Positions 19,301 through 28,019 are shown, numbered from the stretch's first letter. The stretch: DNA of 64,000 bases from Gillisia hiemivivida (GCF_007997295.1 NZ_VORY01000011.1:37718-101717), one strand, 5' to 3'. Notes: generated by a model not told the origin, from the letters alone. Translations and numbers: made by a program.

Positions 19301-19842
19301 GCCGAGAGCTTAACATGACAGATTTCTTATCCTATAAATTATATCCAAAGGTTTTTACAGATGCTTATAATCATCATAAAGATCATGGAAATGTCATAGA
19401 CATACCAACCAAGAATTTCTTTTATGGAATGGAAATTTATGAGGAGATCATAGTAGAGATGGATAAAGGAAAAACCCTTTTAATTCAACTTTTATCTATA
19501 GGAGAAGCAGATAGCGATGGAATGGTTCAAATATTCTTTAAAGTAAATGGACAAACCAGAGCAGTTCAAATTCAGGATAAATCTATTAAAGTAGAGAAAG
19601 TTGTTCATCAGAAAAAAGATAAGGCCAATGATGATGAAATTGGAGCTCCTCTTCAAGGATCCCTTGCATCTGTATTGGTGAAGGCGGGTCAAAAAGTGAA
19701 AAAGAATGAGCCTTTATTTATTATTGAAGCTATGAAAATGGAAACAACAATCACAGCGAATTCCGATGGAGAAATAGACCGAGTTGTCTTACCAGAGGGT
19801 AGAATGGTCTTTGCAGATGATTTGGTAGTGATTATGAAGTAA
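16393..19842 (+). CDS. pyc: Pyruvate carboxylase
   Basis: This enzyme carboxylates pyruvate to oxaloacetate, feeding the citric acid cycle and gluconeogenesis. The 1149-residue single chain is complete. It has biotin carboxylase with the ATP-grasp loop KAASGGGGRGMR near residue 160 and EVNPRIQVEHTVTE near 295, a carboxyltransferase TIM barrel starting near 535 (FTDTTMRDAHQSLLATRMR), and a C-terminal carrier domain with the biotin-lysine motif EAMKMETTI near 1112. BirA at 2241-2972 would biotinylate it. There are no neighbours in the operon; the gene is flanked on both sides by inverted copies of intergenic repeats. Confidence 0.97.
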   Translation: MKIKKVLVANRGEIAIRIFRACTEVGLKTVGIYTFEDRYSLHRYKADESYQIGEDNDPLKPYLNIKAIIQVAKKNNVDAIHPGYGFLSENAEFAKQCEENDLIFIGPKVSVLKSLGDKVMAKEVAVANNVPIIKSNKEALTSIEIALKEAKSIGYPVMLKAASGGGGRGMRVIREEDELKKAFPESKREAGNAFGDDTVFIEKFVENPKHIEIQIVADNHGNMVHLFERDCSVQRRYQKVIEFAPSLGLNSETKNKLYEYAIAICKAVNYNNIGTVEFLVEDGEIYFIEVNPRIQVEHTVTEIITGIDLVKAQIFIAGDYKLSDEQIKIESQESLKINGFALQCRITTEDPENDFKPDYGTITTYRSAAGFGIRLDAGSVYQGVTISPFFDSMLVKVSASSRTLDGACRKMRRALAEFRIRGVKTNMAFLDNILAHSTFREGNVTVNFINKNPDLFKIKEPRNRANKIVSFLGDMTLNGNPDVKVKDPSAKFLIPKVPKFDEFGEYPKGTKDILTELGPDKFSRWLRHQGKVQFTDTTMRDAHQSLLATRMRTYDMMKVAEGFAKNHSNVFSMEVWGGATFDVCLRYLKENPWERLQLLRKAMPNVLLQMLLRGSNGVGYTAYPDNLIEKFVTESWEQGVDVFRIFDSLNWMKSIEPCIKYVRKNTGGLAEASICYTGDILDPNRTKYTLEYYVQLAKQMEDAGAHILGIKDMAGLLKPYAAEELISALKSRINIPIHLHTHDTSSIQAATYLKAIEAGVDVVDVALGGLSGLTSQPNFNSIVEMMKFESRANDFDMDKLNEYSNYWEAVRSYYYPFESGLKAGSAAVYKHEIPGGQYSNLKPQAESLGLSNRFHEITQMYAEVNELFGDIVKVTPSSKVVGDMAQYLVSNNLTIDDVLENGENISFPESVKSFFRGSLGQPVGGFPEKIQKIVLKDEEAFTERPNAHLEPIDFDKELAEFKETFKDGMGRELNMTDFLSYKLYPKVFTDAYNHHKDHGNVIDIPTKNFFYGMEIYEEIIVEMDKGKTLLIQLLSIGEADSDGMVQIFFKVNGQTRAVQIQDKSIKVEKVVHQKKDKANDDEIGAPLQGSLASVLVKAGQKVKKNEPLFIIEAMKMETTITANSDGEIDRVVLPEGRMVFADDLVVIMK

Positions 19843-19892
19843 ATTGAGAAATGATATTATATATCCGTTTTTTGAAATAATAGAGATCTCTC

Positions 19893-20055
19893 GTCACCCT
19901 GAGACCCGTGATAAAAAAATTATCTAGCGGAGGAAATTGACGTATGAAAGATGCTGAAACTCCCGAAGCGTCGGGACAGCATGACGGAAGTTAAAACCGG
20001 TATCGTCACCCTGAACTTGTTTCAGGGTCTGTTATTCGGAGTAACTTTGAAAATA
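19893..20055. repeat. Right-hand inverted mosaic of the repeats left of pyc
   Basis: 19893-19946 is the reverse complement of the 55-bp unit at 16045-16099. 20014-20055 is the reverse complement of 15651-15692 (41/42). The sequence between also matches the left side in part (CAGCATGACGG module). Nothing else is recognised in the 19843-20175 gap. Confidence 0.85.
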
Positions 20056-20175
20056 CGTCAATGGTAATTTATTTCAGGGTCTCAATTTAATACATTGATT
20101 TACAATGTTATGAGATTCTGAAACAAGTTCACAATGACGTTCATTTCAATTTAAAATGCTTTACACAGAATTAAA

Positions 20176-20835
20176 ATGTTTCATCATACACATCCATACA
20201 AACCATTTATTCCGAAGAATGCAACCAAATTAATTGTAGGCACTTTGCCACCTCCTAGGTTTACAACTGGGTATCTAAAACATGATGATGTAAATTTTTG
20301 TTACGGAAGTAGGGATGGTTTTTTATGGCCAATCCTAGATAAATTATTCGATCTCAATTTAAAGTATGAGAACACCGAAGCTGCAATAGATCAGCGAAAA
20401 GAGTTTTTAATAAAGAGGGGAATTGGGATTTGTGATGTGGTGGAGAGTAGCAGAAGAAGCAAGATTGATGCTTCAGATCTGGGAATGAAAGAAGTGGAAT
20501 TAAGGGATCTAACAAATATACTTAGAAAGAATCCACTTATTAAAACCTTACTTTTTACGGGAGGAAATTCCAAGAATGGCCCGGAATATTTTTTTAGAAG
20601 ACATTTAAGAGAACTGGGAGAAGGGATTAAACTTAAAGTTATTTCCAATGAAGTTCCCAGAGTGCATCAATTCTTGCTGGATGGAAGATTAATTAACACA
20701 GTATCCTTAACAGCGCCCTCAGGTTCTGCCAACAGGGCAATAGGAAGTATGGATTCTTATAAGTTTAAAAAAGCAAAGGATCCTAAATTCAATACTATTG
20801 ATTTTAGAATCCTTCAATATAATGGGTATTTCTAG
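20176..20835 (+). CDS. Uracil-DNA glycosylase-fold protein
   Basis: A 219-residue protein with the uracil-DNA glycosylase superfamily layout. The first motif is VGTLPPPRFTTG (about residues 21-32), where this group has Pro-rich sequence instead of the catalytic GxDPY of family 1. FCYGSRDGFLW follows, and the C-terminal motif is TAPSGSANRAI, equivalent to the DNA-intercalating loop. Related proteins remove uracil or hypoxanthine from DNA; the exact base specificity here is not evident. It is a single gene next to the repeat cluster. Confidence 0.75.
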   Translation: MFHHTHPYKPFIPKNATKLIVGTLPPPRFTTGYLKHDDVNFCYGSRDGFLWPILDKLFDLNLKYENTEAAIDQRKEFLIKRGIGICDVVESSRRSKIDASDLGMKEVELRDLTNILRKNPLIKTLLFTGGNSKNGPEYFFRRHLRELGEGIKLKVISNEVPRVHQFLLDGRLINTVSLTAPSGSANRAIGSMDSYKFKKAKDPKFNTIDFRILQYNGYF

Positions 20836-20851
20836 ATAGGTTTAACCGAGT

Positions 20852-20986
20852 TTATTTCAGCTCTTTTTTATCTTGATCTGCAAGAGTGGTTGGTTTAGTT
20901 TTAAACTTTCCTCTCTTAGGTCTCAATCTTCCATGCGTTCCTAAAGCTATTTTTCCTCGTTTGGTTTTCTTATCTCCTCTCCCCAT
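20852..20986 (-). CDS. 30S ribosomal protein bTHX
   Basis: A 44-residue, strongly basic protein starting MGRGDKKTKRGKIALGTHG, which matches the bTHX family of small ribosomal proteins that sit in the head of the 30S subunit. The ATG is at 20986 and the TAA at 20852. It lies two bases after the stop of the upstream 42-codon gene, so they are probably cotranscribed. It is short and easily missed by gene callers. Confidence 0.85.
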   Translation of the reverse strand: MGRGDKKTKRGKIALGTHGRLRPKRGKFKTKPTTLADQDKKELK

Positions 20987-20988
20987 AA

Positions 20989-21117
20989 TTACTTTTTGTT
21001 TTGCTGTTTTTTAATTGTCTTTTCGTCTATATCTACCTTATTGGTTTTTTGATTTCTATCCCCAGTAGGGTTGGTAGGCGTTGTTTGTTCGGATTTTCTT
21101 TCAAACTTTTTTTCCAT
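20989..21117 (-). CDS. Small hydrophilic protein upstream of bTHX
   Basis: A 42-residue frame from ATG 21117 to TAA 20989, starting MEKKFERKSEQTTP and ending TIKKQQNKK. It is Lys/Gln/Thr-rich, without hydrophobic segments, and probably disordered. It sits two bases upstream of the bTHX gene. The tight spacing is the main support for it being real; I do not recognise a family. Confidence 0.5.
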   Translation of the reverse strand: MEKKFERKSEQTTPTNPTGDRNQKTNKVDIDEKTIKKQQNKK

Positions 21118-21198
21118 GATATTTGTTTTTATATTCATTTAAATATAAAGAAAATCAATCACAAAATGTATTAATGCCTTGTTACAGTAAGGTTAAAG

Positions 21199-21960
21199 CT
21201 ATCTAATAGTTTTAACAAATTCTGAAATCGATTCCACTCCATTTTTTGTAAGCTGCTTAATAAAGGCACTTCCAATAATGGCTCCATTAGAATATTCGGT
21301 AGCTTCCTTAAAGCTTTGCTTATCGCTAATTCCAAAACCTACGATCTGAGGATTCTTTAAATTCATTCCTGAAATTCTTTTGAAATAATCCTTAGTGTCA
21401 TTCCCGAAACTAGATGTTGTTCCCGTTACGCTTGCGCTACTCACCATATAGATGAATCCATTAGAAACCGAATCTATAAATCCAATTCGCTCTGCTGAAG
21501 TTTGAGGAGTTATTAGAAAAACATTGATGAGGTTATATTTCTCAAATACAGCTTGATATTTTTCTGAATATACATCCACTGGAAGATCTGGTATAATTAA
21601 TCCATCTATACCGATCTCTTCACATTTTTTACAGAATTCTTCAACTCCGTACTGAAGCATCGGATTAAAATACCCCATGATGATCAAGGGAATATTCACT
21701 GTTTTTCTAATATCTTTTAGCTGCTGAAATAGCTTTTCTGTGGTCATTCCATTTCTTAAAGCTAGTGTGCTGCTTTCTTGAATGGTTGGTCCATCTGCTA
21801 ATGGATCGCTAAAAGGCAATCCAATTTCTATCATATCCACACCGTTCTTTTCAAGATCTTGAATAATAGAGACGGTATCATTAAATTTGGGATAACCCGC
21901 TGTAAAATATATGGAAAGAAGCTTTTTGTCTTCTTGTAATTTTTCTTGAATTCTGTTCAT
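21199..21960 (-). CDS. trpA: Tryptophan synthase alpha subunit
   Basis: TrpA cleaves indole-3-glycerol phosphate to indole and glyceraldehyde 3-phosphate, passing indole to TrpB. The 253-residue TIM barrel shows the catalytic Glu in MIEIGLPFSDPLADGP (residues 44-59) and the catalytic Asp in GLIIPDLP. It is the last gene of the trp operon, separated from trpB by a 126-base gap with a small hairpin, so its expression may be slightly uncoupled from the rest. Confidence 0.97.
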   Translation of the reverse strand: MNRIQEKLQEDKKLLSIYFTAGYPKFNDTVSIIQDLEKNGVDMIEIGLPFSDPLADGPTIQESSTLALRNGMTTEKLFQQLKDIRKTVNIPLIIMGYFNPMLQYGVEEFCKKCEEIGIDGLIIPDLPVDVYSEKYQAVFEKYNLINVFLITPQTSAERIGFIDSVSNGFIYMVSSASVTGTTSSFGNDTKDYFKRISGMNLKNPQIVGFGISDKQSFKEATEYSNGAIIGSAFIKQLTKNGVESISEFVKTIR

Positions 21961-21992
21961 TTTTAAATTTTTATATTTTCAATCGTCACACT

Positions 21993-22012
21993 ATTCCGGT
22001 AGCTATCGGAAT
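21993..22012. repeat. Small hairpin between trpB and trpA
   Basis: ATTCCG and CGGAAT flank an eight-base loop, GTAGCTAT, which is itself partly palindromic. Similar CGGTAGCTATCGG elements are frequent in Flavobacteriia. It lies in the only sizeable gap between trp genes apart from the 92 bases between trpG and trpD. Confidence 0.45.
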
Positions 22013-22086
22013 TATTTCAGTGTCTAGTAAAATAGTTCCTGACATGTTCCTATTACTATGGCAACAAAATGATCTAGGTTGTTAAA

Positions 22087-23268
22087 TTATAAATTAAAAT
22101 AATCGATATATGTACTAAGATCTTTATCCCCACGTCCCGAAAGATTCAATACTACAATATCATCTTTCTTGAATTTTCGGTCTTCGAAAATCGCTAAAGC
22201 ATGTGAAGTTTCAATGGCTGGAATTATCCCTTCTAATCTGGCTAATTCTTGTCCGGCTTTCATTGCATCTTCATCGGTAATTGATATAAATTCAGCTCTT
22301 CCAGTTCTATAAAGGTTGGCATGCATTGGTCCGATCCCTGGATAATCTAAACCTGCAGAAATTGAATACGGCTCGGTGATCTGTCCATCTTGCGTTTGCA
22401 TTAATAAGGTTTTACTCCCGTGAATTATGCCTTCTTTTCCTAAAGCTGAAGTTGCAGCACTTTCACCAGAAAGAACTCCCTTTCCAGCAGCTTCCACAGC
22501 GATGATTCCCACTTCTGGGTTGTCTAAATAATGATAATAAATTCCAGCGGCGTTACTTCCTCCTCCAACACAAGCAACCACATAATCTGGAGCTTCTCTT
22601 CCTTCCTTTTCAAGAAGTTGAGATTTAATTTCCTCGGAGATCACACTTTGAAAACGTGCCACCATATCCGGATAAGGATGAGGTCCTACTACAGATCCAA
22701 TAATGTAATGAGTATCTACCGGATGGTTAATCCAATCTCGAATGGCCTCGTTGGTTGCGTCTTTTAAGGTTCTACTTCCAGATTTTGCCGGAATAACTGT
22801 AGCGCCCAACAGTTTCATTCTTGCCACGTTTGGAGCTTGGCGGTCAATGTCTATTTCGCCCATATACACAATACACTCAATTCCCATCAAGGCACAAACC
22901 GTAGCAGTAGCAACACCATGCTGTCCTGCACCGGTCTCTGCAATGATTCTGTTCTTGCCTAAACGTTTTGCCATTAAGATCTGCCCAATCGTATTGTTCA
23001 CTTTATGAGCTCCTGTATGGCAAAGATCTTCACGTTTTAAATAGATCTTGGTATTGTACTTCTCACTTAATCTGGAAGCAAAATACAATGGAGTAGGTCT
23101 GCCTACATAATCTTTCAGAAGATCTTTGAACTCTTTCTGAAAAGATTCCTCCTGCATTATCTGTATATATTGCTGCCTTAATTCTTCTACATTAGGGTAT
23201 AGCATTTCCGGGATATAAGCTCCGCCAAATTCGCCATAATAGCCTTTTTCGTCTGCCTGATAGGTCAT
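22087..23268 (-). CDS. trpB: Tryptophan synthase beta subunit
   Basis: TrpB condenses indole with L-serine to tryptophan using pyridoxal phosphate. The PLP lysine lies in [10 protein letters not shown] near residue 90, the phosphate-binding loop is [10 protein letters not shown], and the catalytic Glu is in AETGAGQHG. At 393 residues it is of standard length for the TrpB1 type that pairs with TrpA. It follows trpF by 10 bases. Confidence 0.98.
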   Translation of the reverse strand: MTYQADEKGYYGEFGGAYIPEMLYPNVEELRQQYIQIMQEESFQKEFKDLLKDYVGRPTPLYFASRLSEKYNTKIYLKREDLCHTGAHKVNNTIGQILMAKRLGKNRIIAETGAGQHGVATATVCALMGIECIVYMGEIDIDRQAPNVARMKLLGATVIPAKSGSRTLKDATNEAIRDWINHPVDTHYIIGSVVGPHPYPDMVARFQSVISEEIKSQLLEKEGREAPDYVVACVGGGSNAAGIYYHYLDNPEVGIIAVEAAGKGVLSGESAATSALGKEGIIHGSKTLLMQTQDGQITEPYSISAGLDYPGIGPMHANLYRTGRAEFISITDEDAMKAGQELARLEGIIPAIETSHALAIFEDRKFKKDDIVVLNLSGRGDKDLSTYIDYFNL

Positions 23269-23278
23269 AATATATATT

Positions 23279-23947
23279 TTATGCTTGAGTTTTAAAACCC
23301 AAATTATCTTTAAATATTTTTAATGTATTCGTGTCTTTTAAGCCTGCTTTCAATTCAAATTTACTATTCACATCTACTCCAAAAAGCAAATGCGACTTGT
23401 TGCTTTTTTCGAAATAAGCATAAAGCTCCGCTATCTTTTGAAGTTCATCTTCCCCAATTCCTCCACTAAGAAAAAATGGAGTAGAAGAAGGGTAATCTTT
23501 CAAAAGCTCCCAATTGAAAGTTATTCCGTTCCCGCCTTTATTTTTCCCTTGAGTGTCGAATAAGAAAAAATCTACAATGCCTTCATAAGCCTTAAGTTCT
23601 TCAAAATTGAAGGTTTCCTTGACGGGAAACACTTTTATTAGTTCTACGGAATTATTCTGAGCCAAGGCTGATCTTAATTTTTTACAGTATTCAGCTGATT
23701 CCTTTCCGTGAAGTTGAATCGCTCTGAACTTGTGTTTTTCAACTTTCTCTAAAACAAAATCGATTTCTTCATCTACAAAAACGCCGGTTTTTTTGATGGT
23801 TGGATCTATATCAGGGATGTCTCCTGAAAAATTTCTAGGAGATCTTTCATAAAAGATAAATCCAAGATAATCTGGATTTAAAGCTGCAACTTCCAGAATA
23901 TTTTCTGAATGCTTCATTCCGCATATCTTCAGTTTGAGATCCTTCAT
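23279..23947 (-). CDS. trpF: Phosphoribosylanthranilate isomerase
   Basis: TrpF performs the Amadori rearrangement of N-(5-phosphoribosyl)anthranilate. The 222-residue barrel has the N-terminal catalytic Cys in [11 protein letters not shown] (residues 6-16), the [10 protein letters not shown] segment and the catalytic Asp in [12 protein letters not shown]. It is a free-standing TrpF, not fused to TrpC. It follows trpC with a one-base gap. Confidence 0.96.
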   Translation of the reverse strand: MKDLKLKICGMKHSENILEVAALNPDYLGFIFYERSPRNFSGDIPDIDPTIKKTGVFVDEEIDFVLEKVEKHKFRAIQLHGKESAEYCKKLRSALAQNNSVELIKVFPVKETFNFEELKAYEGIVDFFLFDTQGKNKGGNGITFNWELLKDYPSSTPFFLSGGIGEDELQKIAELYAYFEKSNKSHLLFGVDVNSKFELKAGLKDTNTLKIFKDNLGFKTQA

Positions 23948-23948
23948 T

Positions 23949-24737
23949 TTAATTGCTTGTTAATTCTTGAATAAATTGTGATGCACTTTTTCCAGGATAA
24001 TTGGTTTTCATAAAATTCTCACCAATTAAAAATCCTTGATATCCGTAATTTTTTAGATCCTTGATAACTTTAACACTGCTAATTCCACTTTCTGAAACTT
24101 TCACAAAATCACTTGGGATCTTTTCTGAAAGTTGCTTACTAATATCCGTACTCACTTCAAAGGTCTTTAAATTCCTATTGTTCACCCCTAACATATCCAG
24201 GCTAGGCATGATAGATTTCTCTAATTCCTCTAAATTATGAACCTCCAAAAGCACCTCTAAGTTTAAACTTTTGGCTAATTCAGAAAAAGATTTTATTTCA
24301 TCTCGAGTTAATACTGCAGCAATAAGTAGAATTACATCGGCTCCGTGAGCCTTAGCTTCAATAATCTGATATTCATCAATAATAAATTCTTTTCTCAATA
24401 AAGGCATTTTTACCGATGCTCTGGCTAAAATAAGATCGTCTAACGCGCCACCAAAGTATTTTCCATCTGTTAGTACCGACATCCCGCAAACACCCGCATT
24501 TTCATATCCTGAAGCCACATCTTGCACATTCAGATCTTGATTGATCACAGATTTAGATGGTGATCTACGTTTATGTTCTGCAATAATTCCGCTAGAGCTG
24601 TTTTTTAATGCTGTTGCTAGCGAATTGGTTATATGACCGAAAAGCGGATAACGCTCTAAATCTTCAGCAGATATCAGCTGTTTTTTTAGACTAACCTCAT
24701 TTCGTTTATCAGCAATAATTTTATCTAGAATATTCAT
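23949..24737 (-). CDS. trpC: Indole-3-glycerol phosphate synthase
   Basis: TrpC closes the indole ring, releasing CO2. The 262-residue barrel carries the catalytic residues in IIAEHKRRSPSKS (near 50), the LRKEFIIDEYQI lysine and NNRNLKTFEV. I chose ATG 24737 (MNILDKIIADKR), which begins with the conserved N-terminal helix. An upstream extension to 24767 would overlap trpD and lacks similarity. It starts 19 bases after the trpD stop. Confidence 0.96.
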   Translation of the reverse strand: MNILDKIIADKRNEVSLKKQLISAEDLERYPLFGHITNSLATALKNSSSGIIAEHKRRSPSKSVINQDLNVQDVASGYENAGVCGMSVLTDGKYFGGALDDLILARASVKMPLLRKEFIIDEYQIIEAKAHGADVILLIAAVLTRDEIKSFSELAKSLNLEVLLEVHNLEELEKSIMPSLDMLGVNNRNLKTFEVSTDISKQLSEKIPSDFVKVSESGISSVKVIKDLKNYGYQGFLIGENFMKTNYPGKSASQFIQELTSN

Positions 24738-24756
24738 TTTATAAATTTCAATATAA

Positions 24757-25752
24757 TTATACAGCACTAAGTTCTTGTAATTTCTTCAAAGATTTCAGCG
24801 CCATTCCAGAATTTAGAGATTCTTGAGCTTTCAGAAAACCTTCCTTAGGAGAACATCCTGTGGAAGTAGCAATTGCCATTCCTGCATTGGCACAAACCAC
24901 ATTATTTTGAGGCGTAGTTCCCTTTCCGTTCAAGATATTCAAAAATATTTTAGCTGAACTTTCAATAGAATCTCCACCAGATATCTCAGAAGCATTTAAA
25001 GTTTCTACTCCAAAATCTGAAGGCTCTAAAATTCCTTCAGTAGCATTGGAAATTGTTTTTGTAGCTCCGGTTAATGAGATCTCATCATAACCATCTAAAG
25101 CATGTAAAATTGTGAAATTCTTATCGGTGTTCTGATAAAGATATCCATACATTCTGGCCAATTCCAAACTAAAAACGCCCACTAATTGGTTCTTTGGAAA
25201 TGCTGGATTTACCATAGGTCCCAACATGTTGAAAAAGGTTTTTACCGCAAGAGATTTTCTTATAGGAGCAACATTTTTCATAGCTGGATGAAAAAGAGGC
25301 GCATGCAATACACATATCCCAGCCTTATCTATACAACGTTCTAAAAAATCAGCTTTATTGGTGAATTTAACACCCAAATATTCCATTACATTCGAACTTC
25401 CACTTATGGAAGAAACTCCATAATTACCATGCTTGGAAACCTTTATTCCTGCTCCTGCAGTTACAAAAGAAGATAGCGTAGAAATATTAAAAGTGTCTTT
25501 TCCATCTCCTCCGGTTCCACAAAGATCTATAGCATTGTAAGCACTAAGGTCTACAGAAAGGCACAGCTCCAAAAGCCCGTCTCGAAATCCTTCCAACTCA
25601 TCTATGGTAATGCTTCGCATCATGTACACCGTTAGAAATGCAGCAATCTGACTCTCATTGTATTCTCCTTTCGAAATATTCACCAGAACTTCTCTGGCTT
25701 CTTGTTTCGAAATGGTTTCGTGATTTATTAATCTATTAAGTATGTGTTTCAT
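24757..25752 (-). CDS. trpD: Anthranilate phosphoribosyltransferase
   Basis: TrpD transfers phosphoribose from PRPP to anthranilate. The 331-residue protein has the PRPP-binding GTGGDGKDTFNIST near residue 80, the KHGNYGVSS segment and the PMVNP motif. It lacks a fused glutamine amidotransferase, which is the separate trpG gene upstream. A 92-base gap separates it from trpG. Confidence 0.97.
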   Translation of the reverse strand: MKHILNRLINHETISKQEAREVLVNISKGEYNESQIAAFLTVYMMRSITIDELEGFRDGLLELCLSVDLSAYNAIDLCGTGGDGKDTFNISTLSSFVTAGAGIKVSKHGNYGVSSISGSSNVMEYLGVKFTNKADFLERCIDKAGICVLHAPLFHPAMKNVAPIRKSLAVKTFFNMLGPMVNPAFPKNQLVGVFSLELARMYGYLYQNTDKNFTILHALDGYDEISLTGATKTISNATEGILEPSDFGVETLNASEISGGDSIESSAKIFLNILNGKGTTPQNNVVCANAGMAIATSTGCSPKEGFLKAQESLNSGMALKSLKKLQELSAV

Positions 25753-25844
25753 CTATTTAGATTTATTTTTTTCAACGTACAGATATAATTCGCCAATAAT
25801 CATCTCGATTGGTATTGAGGTTTTTTTATGGCTCATTTCGTCGG

Positions 25845-26477
25845 TTATTTTCCGCTTTCTAAGATCCAGTTCTTCATAATTTGTTTTCCCATAGGCGTTA
25901 AAACCGATTCCGGGTGAAACTGAACCCCTTTTACATCATATTCTTTATGGCGTAGGGACATTATTTGCCCATTCTCGTCGAAAGAAGTAGCTTCCAATGA
26001 TCCGGGTAAATTTGGATCTACTACCCAGGAATGATAGCGCCCTACTATAAGTTCTTTGTCTAAATGATAAAATAAGCTTTCGTCATCTACTGTAACATTG
26101 ATCTTTGAAGAAACCCCATGAAAAACCGAATCTAAATTGATCAATTTTCCTCCGAAAACTTCTCCAATTGCTTGTTGACCTAAACAAACTCCTAAAATAC
26201 TTTTTGTTGGAGCATATTTAATGAGGACCTCCTTTAGTAAACCAGCTTCATCTGGTATACCGGGGCCGGGAGAAAGCAAGATCTTATCGTATTTAGCGAT
26301 CATGTCCAGATCAACTTCATTGTTTCTAATTACAGTTACATCACAATCTAATTCTTCCAGATAATGCACCAAATTGTATACAAAAGAATCGTAGTTGTCT
26401 ATAACTAAAACAGAGGTTCTCTTGCTAGTTTGAAACTCGATCTTTGCGTCTATGTTCTTATTTTCGTTCACTTTCAT
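25845..26477 (-). CDS. trpG: Anthranilate synthase component II (glutamine amidotransferase)
   Basis: TrpG hydrolyses glutamine to supply ammonia to TrpE. It is a class I amidotransferase of 210 residues with the oxyanion SPGPGIPDEAG, the nucleophile Cys in LGVCLGQQ and the His/Glu pair in VQFHPES. The ATG at 26477 lies one base after the trpE stop codon. A 25-residue N-terminal extension precedes the domain. It could also serve p-aminobenzoate synthesis, as in many bacteria with a single such subunit; no pabA is visible here. Confidence 0.95.
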   Translation of the reverse strand: MKVNENKNIDAKIEFQTSKRTSVLVIDNYDSFVYNLVHYLEELDCDVTVIRNNEVDLDMIAKYDKILLSPGPGIPDEAGLLKEVLIKYAPTKSILGVCLGQQAIGEVFGGKLINLDSVFHGVSSKINVTVDDESLFYHLDKELIVGRYHSWVVDPNLPGSLEATSFDENGQIMSLRHKEYDVKGVQFHPESVLTPMGKQIMKNWILESGK

Positions 26478-26478
26478 T

Positions 26479-27873
26479 TTAAATTTCTTCAGCAATTTCC
26501 ATTGCCTGAGTTAATGCGCCTAGCTTGTTAAACACTTCTTGCAATTCGTTTTCTTCATTAGATTCAGAAACAATTCCTGCTCCTGCCTGATAATGTAATT
26601 GATGATTCTTACTTACAAAGGACCTAATGATAATGGCTTGATTATAATTTCCGTTGAAATCCATGAAACCAATTGCACCTCCATAAGCACTTCTATTTAC
26701 ATTCTCATATTTTTCAATTAAGGTCATCGCGCTATGTTTTGGTGCACCACTAAGCGTCCCTGCAGGAAAAGTATCGGCAACAATTTGCATGGTACCAACA
26801 TCTTTGTTTATTGTTCCAGTTACTTTACTTACTAAATGAATAACATGGGAGAAGAATTGAACCTCTCTGTATTTATCCACTTTTACATTAGTGCTATGTC
26901 GGCTAAGGTCATTTCTGGCGAGATCTACTAACATCACATGCTCAGCATTTTCTTTATCGTCTTCAGATAATTCTTTAGCTAAAGCGGCATCCTGCTCATC
27001 ATTTCCGGTTCTTTTAAAAGTTCCGGCGATAGGATGTATCTCCGCTTTTCCATTAGAAACCACTAATTGTGCTTCTGGAGAACTTCCGAAGATCTTAAAA
27101 TCACCATAATCGAAGTAGAATAAATAAGGAGAAGGGTTAATACTTCTTAAGGCTCTGTATACATTGAATTCATCTCCCTTAAAGTTTTGTGTAAATCTGC
27201 GTGAAAGCACCAACTGAAAAACATCTCCCCTTTGGCAGTGTTTCTTTCCTAATTTCACATTTTCCATAAACTCTTCATCGGTAAGATTCGAGATAGGAGC
27301 AAGGTCTCTTCTGAAATTATAACTCGCAAAATTCTTCACTTTTATGAGTTGAGCAATTTCCTCTAATTTGCTTTCTGAATTAAAGTTATGATCGAAGATA
27401 TATGCTTCGTTATTGAAATGGTTGATGGCAATGATGTTCTGATAGACTGCATAATAAACCTCAGGAATTTCAAGATCTCCTTTCTTTTTGGTTATCTTAA
27501 TATCTTCGAAATATTGAACCCCATCATATCCAGTATATCCAAACAGTCCGTTGTTTATAAACTTGAAATTTGAATTTTCGGTTTGAAATAAAGAGGAGAA
27601 ATTTTGTATTGCCTCTGAAACCTTAATTTCAGGAGTTATCTCCGTTACTTTTTTAGAACCATCTGGATAGAGTTCCTGGATCTGTCCGTTTTTTATTTTT
27701 ATTGAAGCAATGGGATTGCAACATATATAAGAAAAACTATTATCGTTTGCATGATAATCACTACTCTCTAAAAGTAGGCTATTGGGGTATTTATCCCGAA
27801 TTTTAAGATACACACTCACCGGAGTAAGGGTATCTGCAAGAAGTTTTTTATAAGTGGTCTTTAATTTATACAT
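26479..27873 (-). CDS. trpE: Anthranilate synthase component I
   Basis: TrpE makes anthranilate from chorismate. The 464-residue protein shows the chorismate-binding segments IAGTFKRTGNDEQD, GTLSGAPK and GAGIVSESN. The N-terminal LLLESSDY contains the LLES element that binds tryptophan in feedback-inhibited enzymes, so it is probably allosterically inhibited. The ATG at 27873 is preferred to a TTG at 27900, which falls inside the attenuator's U-run. It is the first structural gene after the leader peptide and terminator. Confidence 0.96.
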   Translation of the reverse strand: MYKLKTTYKKLLADTLTPVSVYLKIRDKYPNSLLLESSDYHANDNSFSYICCNPIASIKIKNGQIQELYPDGSKKVTEITPEIKVSEAIQNFSSLFQTENSNFKFINNGLFGYTGYDGVQYFEDIKITKKKGDLEIPEVYYAVYQNIIAINHFNNEAYIFDHNFNSESKLEEIAQLIKVKNFASYNFRRDLAPISNLTDEEFMENVKLGKKHCQRGDVFQLVLSRRFTQNFKGDEFNVYRALRSINPSPYLFYFDYGDFKIFGSSPEAQLVVSNGKAEIHPIAGTFKRTGNDEQDAALAKELSEDDKENAEHVMLVDLARNDLSRHSTNVKVDKYREVQFFSHVIHLVSKVTGTINKDVGTMQIVADTFPAGTLSGAPKHSAMTLIEKYENVNRSAYGGAIGFMDFNGNYNQAIIIRSFVSKNHQLHYQAGAGIVSESNEENELQEVFNKLGALTQAMEIAEEI

Positions 27874-27903
27874 GTTATTGTTTCGAAAAAAATTAAACAA
27901 AAA

Positions 27904-27927
27904 AAGGCTTGTCGTGAGACAAGCCTT
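27904..27927 (-). terminator. trp attenuator: intrinsic terminator before trpE
   Basis: On the minus strand AAGGCTTGTC pairs with GACAAGCCTT over 10 bp with loop TCAC, and the hairpin is followed directly by TTTTTGTTTAATTTTTTT. It sits 24 bases after the leader stop codon and 30 bases before trpE. GTCGTGA in the last leader codons is exactly complementary to TCACGAC of the loop and 3' arm, giving an antiterminator alternative. Earlier in the leader, TTACGTCA pairs with TGAAGTAA, with one G-A mismatch, as the competing upstream stem. Confidence 0.85.
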
Positions 27928-27951
27928 GTATATGAAAATACTATAGCAGTG

Positions 27952-28014
27952 TTACTTCACGACGTTCTGACGTAAGCTACTCCACCACCAAGTATGTACT
28001 GTATTATTTTTCAT
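27952..28014 (-). CDS. trpL: trp operon leader peptide with three tandem Trp codons
   Basis: A 20-residue frame, MKNNTVHTWWWSSLRQNVVK, starts at ATG 28014 and ends at TAA 27952. Three consecutive TGG codons immediately precede the region that can fold into the competing stems. This is the hallmark of ribosome-mediated transcription attenuation. Uncharged tRNA-Trp would stall the ribosome on WWW, cover the first stem strand and favour the antiterminator. The start codon lies five bases after the -7 promoter box, so the mRNA is probably leaderless or nearly so. The stop is followed by the terminator at 27904-27927. Related leaders are known from Bacteroidota (I recall a Bacteroides-trp RNA motif). 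Confidence 0.88.
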   Translation of the reverse strand: MKNNTVHTWWWSSLRQNVVK

Positions 28015-28019
28015 TGGTC

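Noticed and set aside
26479..27900. trpE start at the TTG at 27900
   Set aside because: It would begin inside the attenuator U-run; ATG 27873 matches the family N-terminus.
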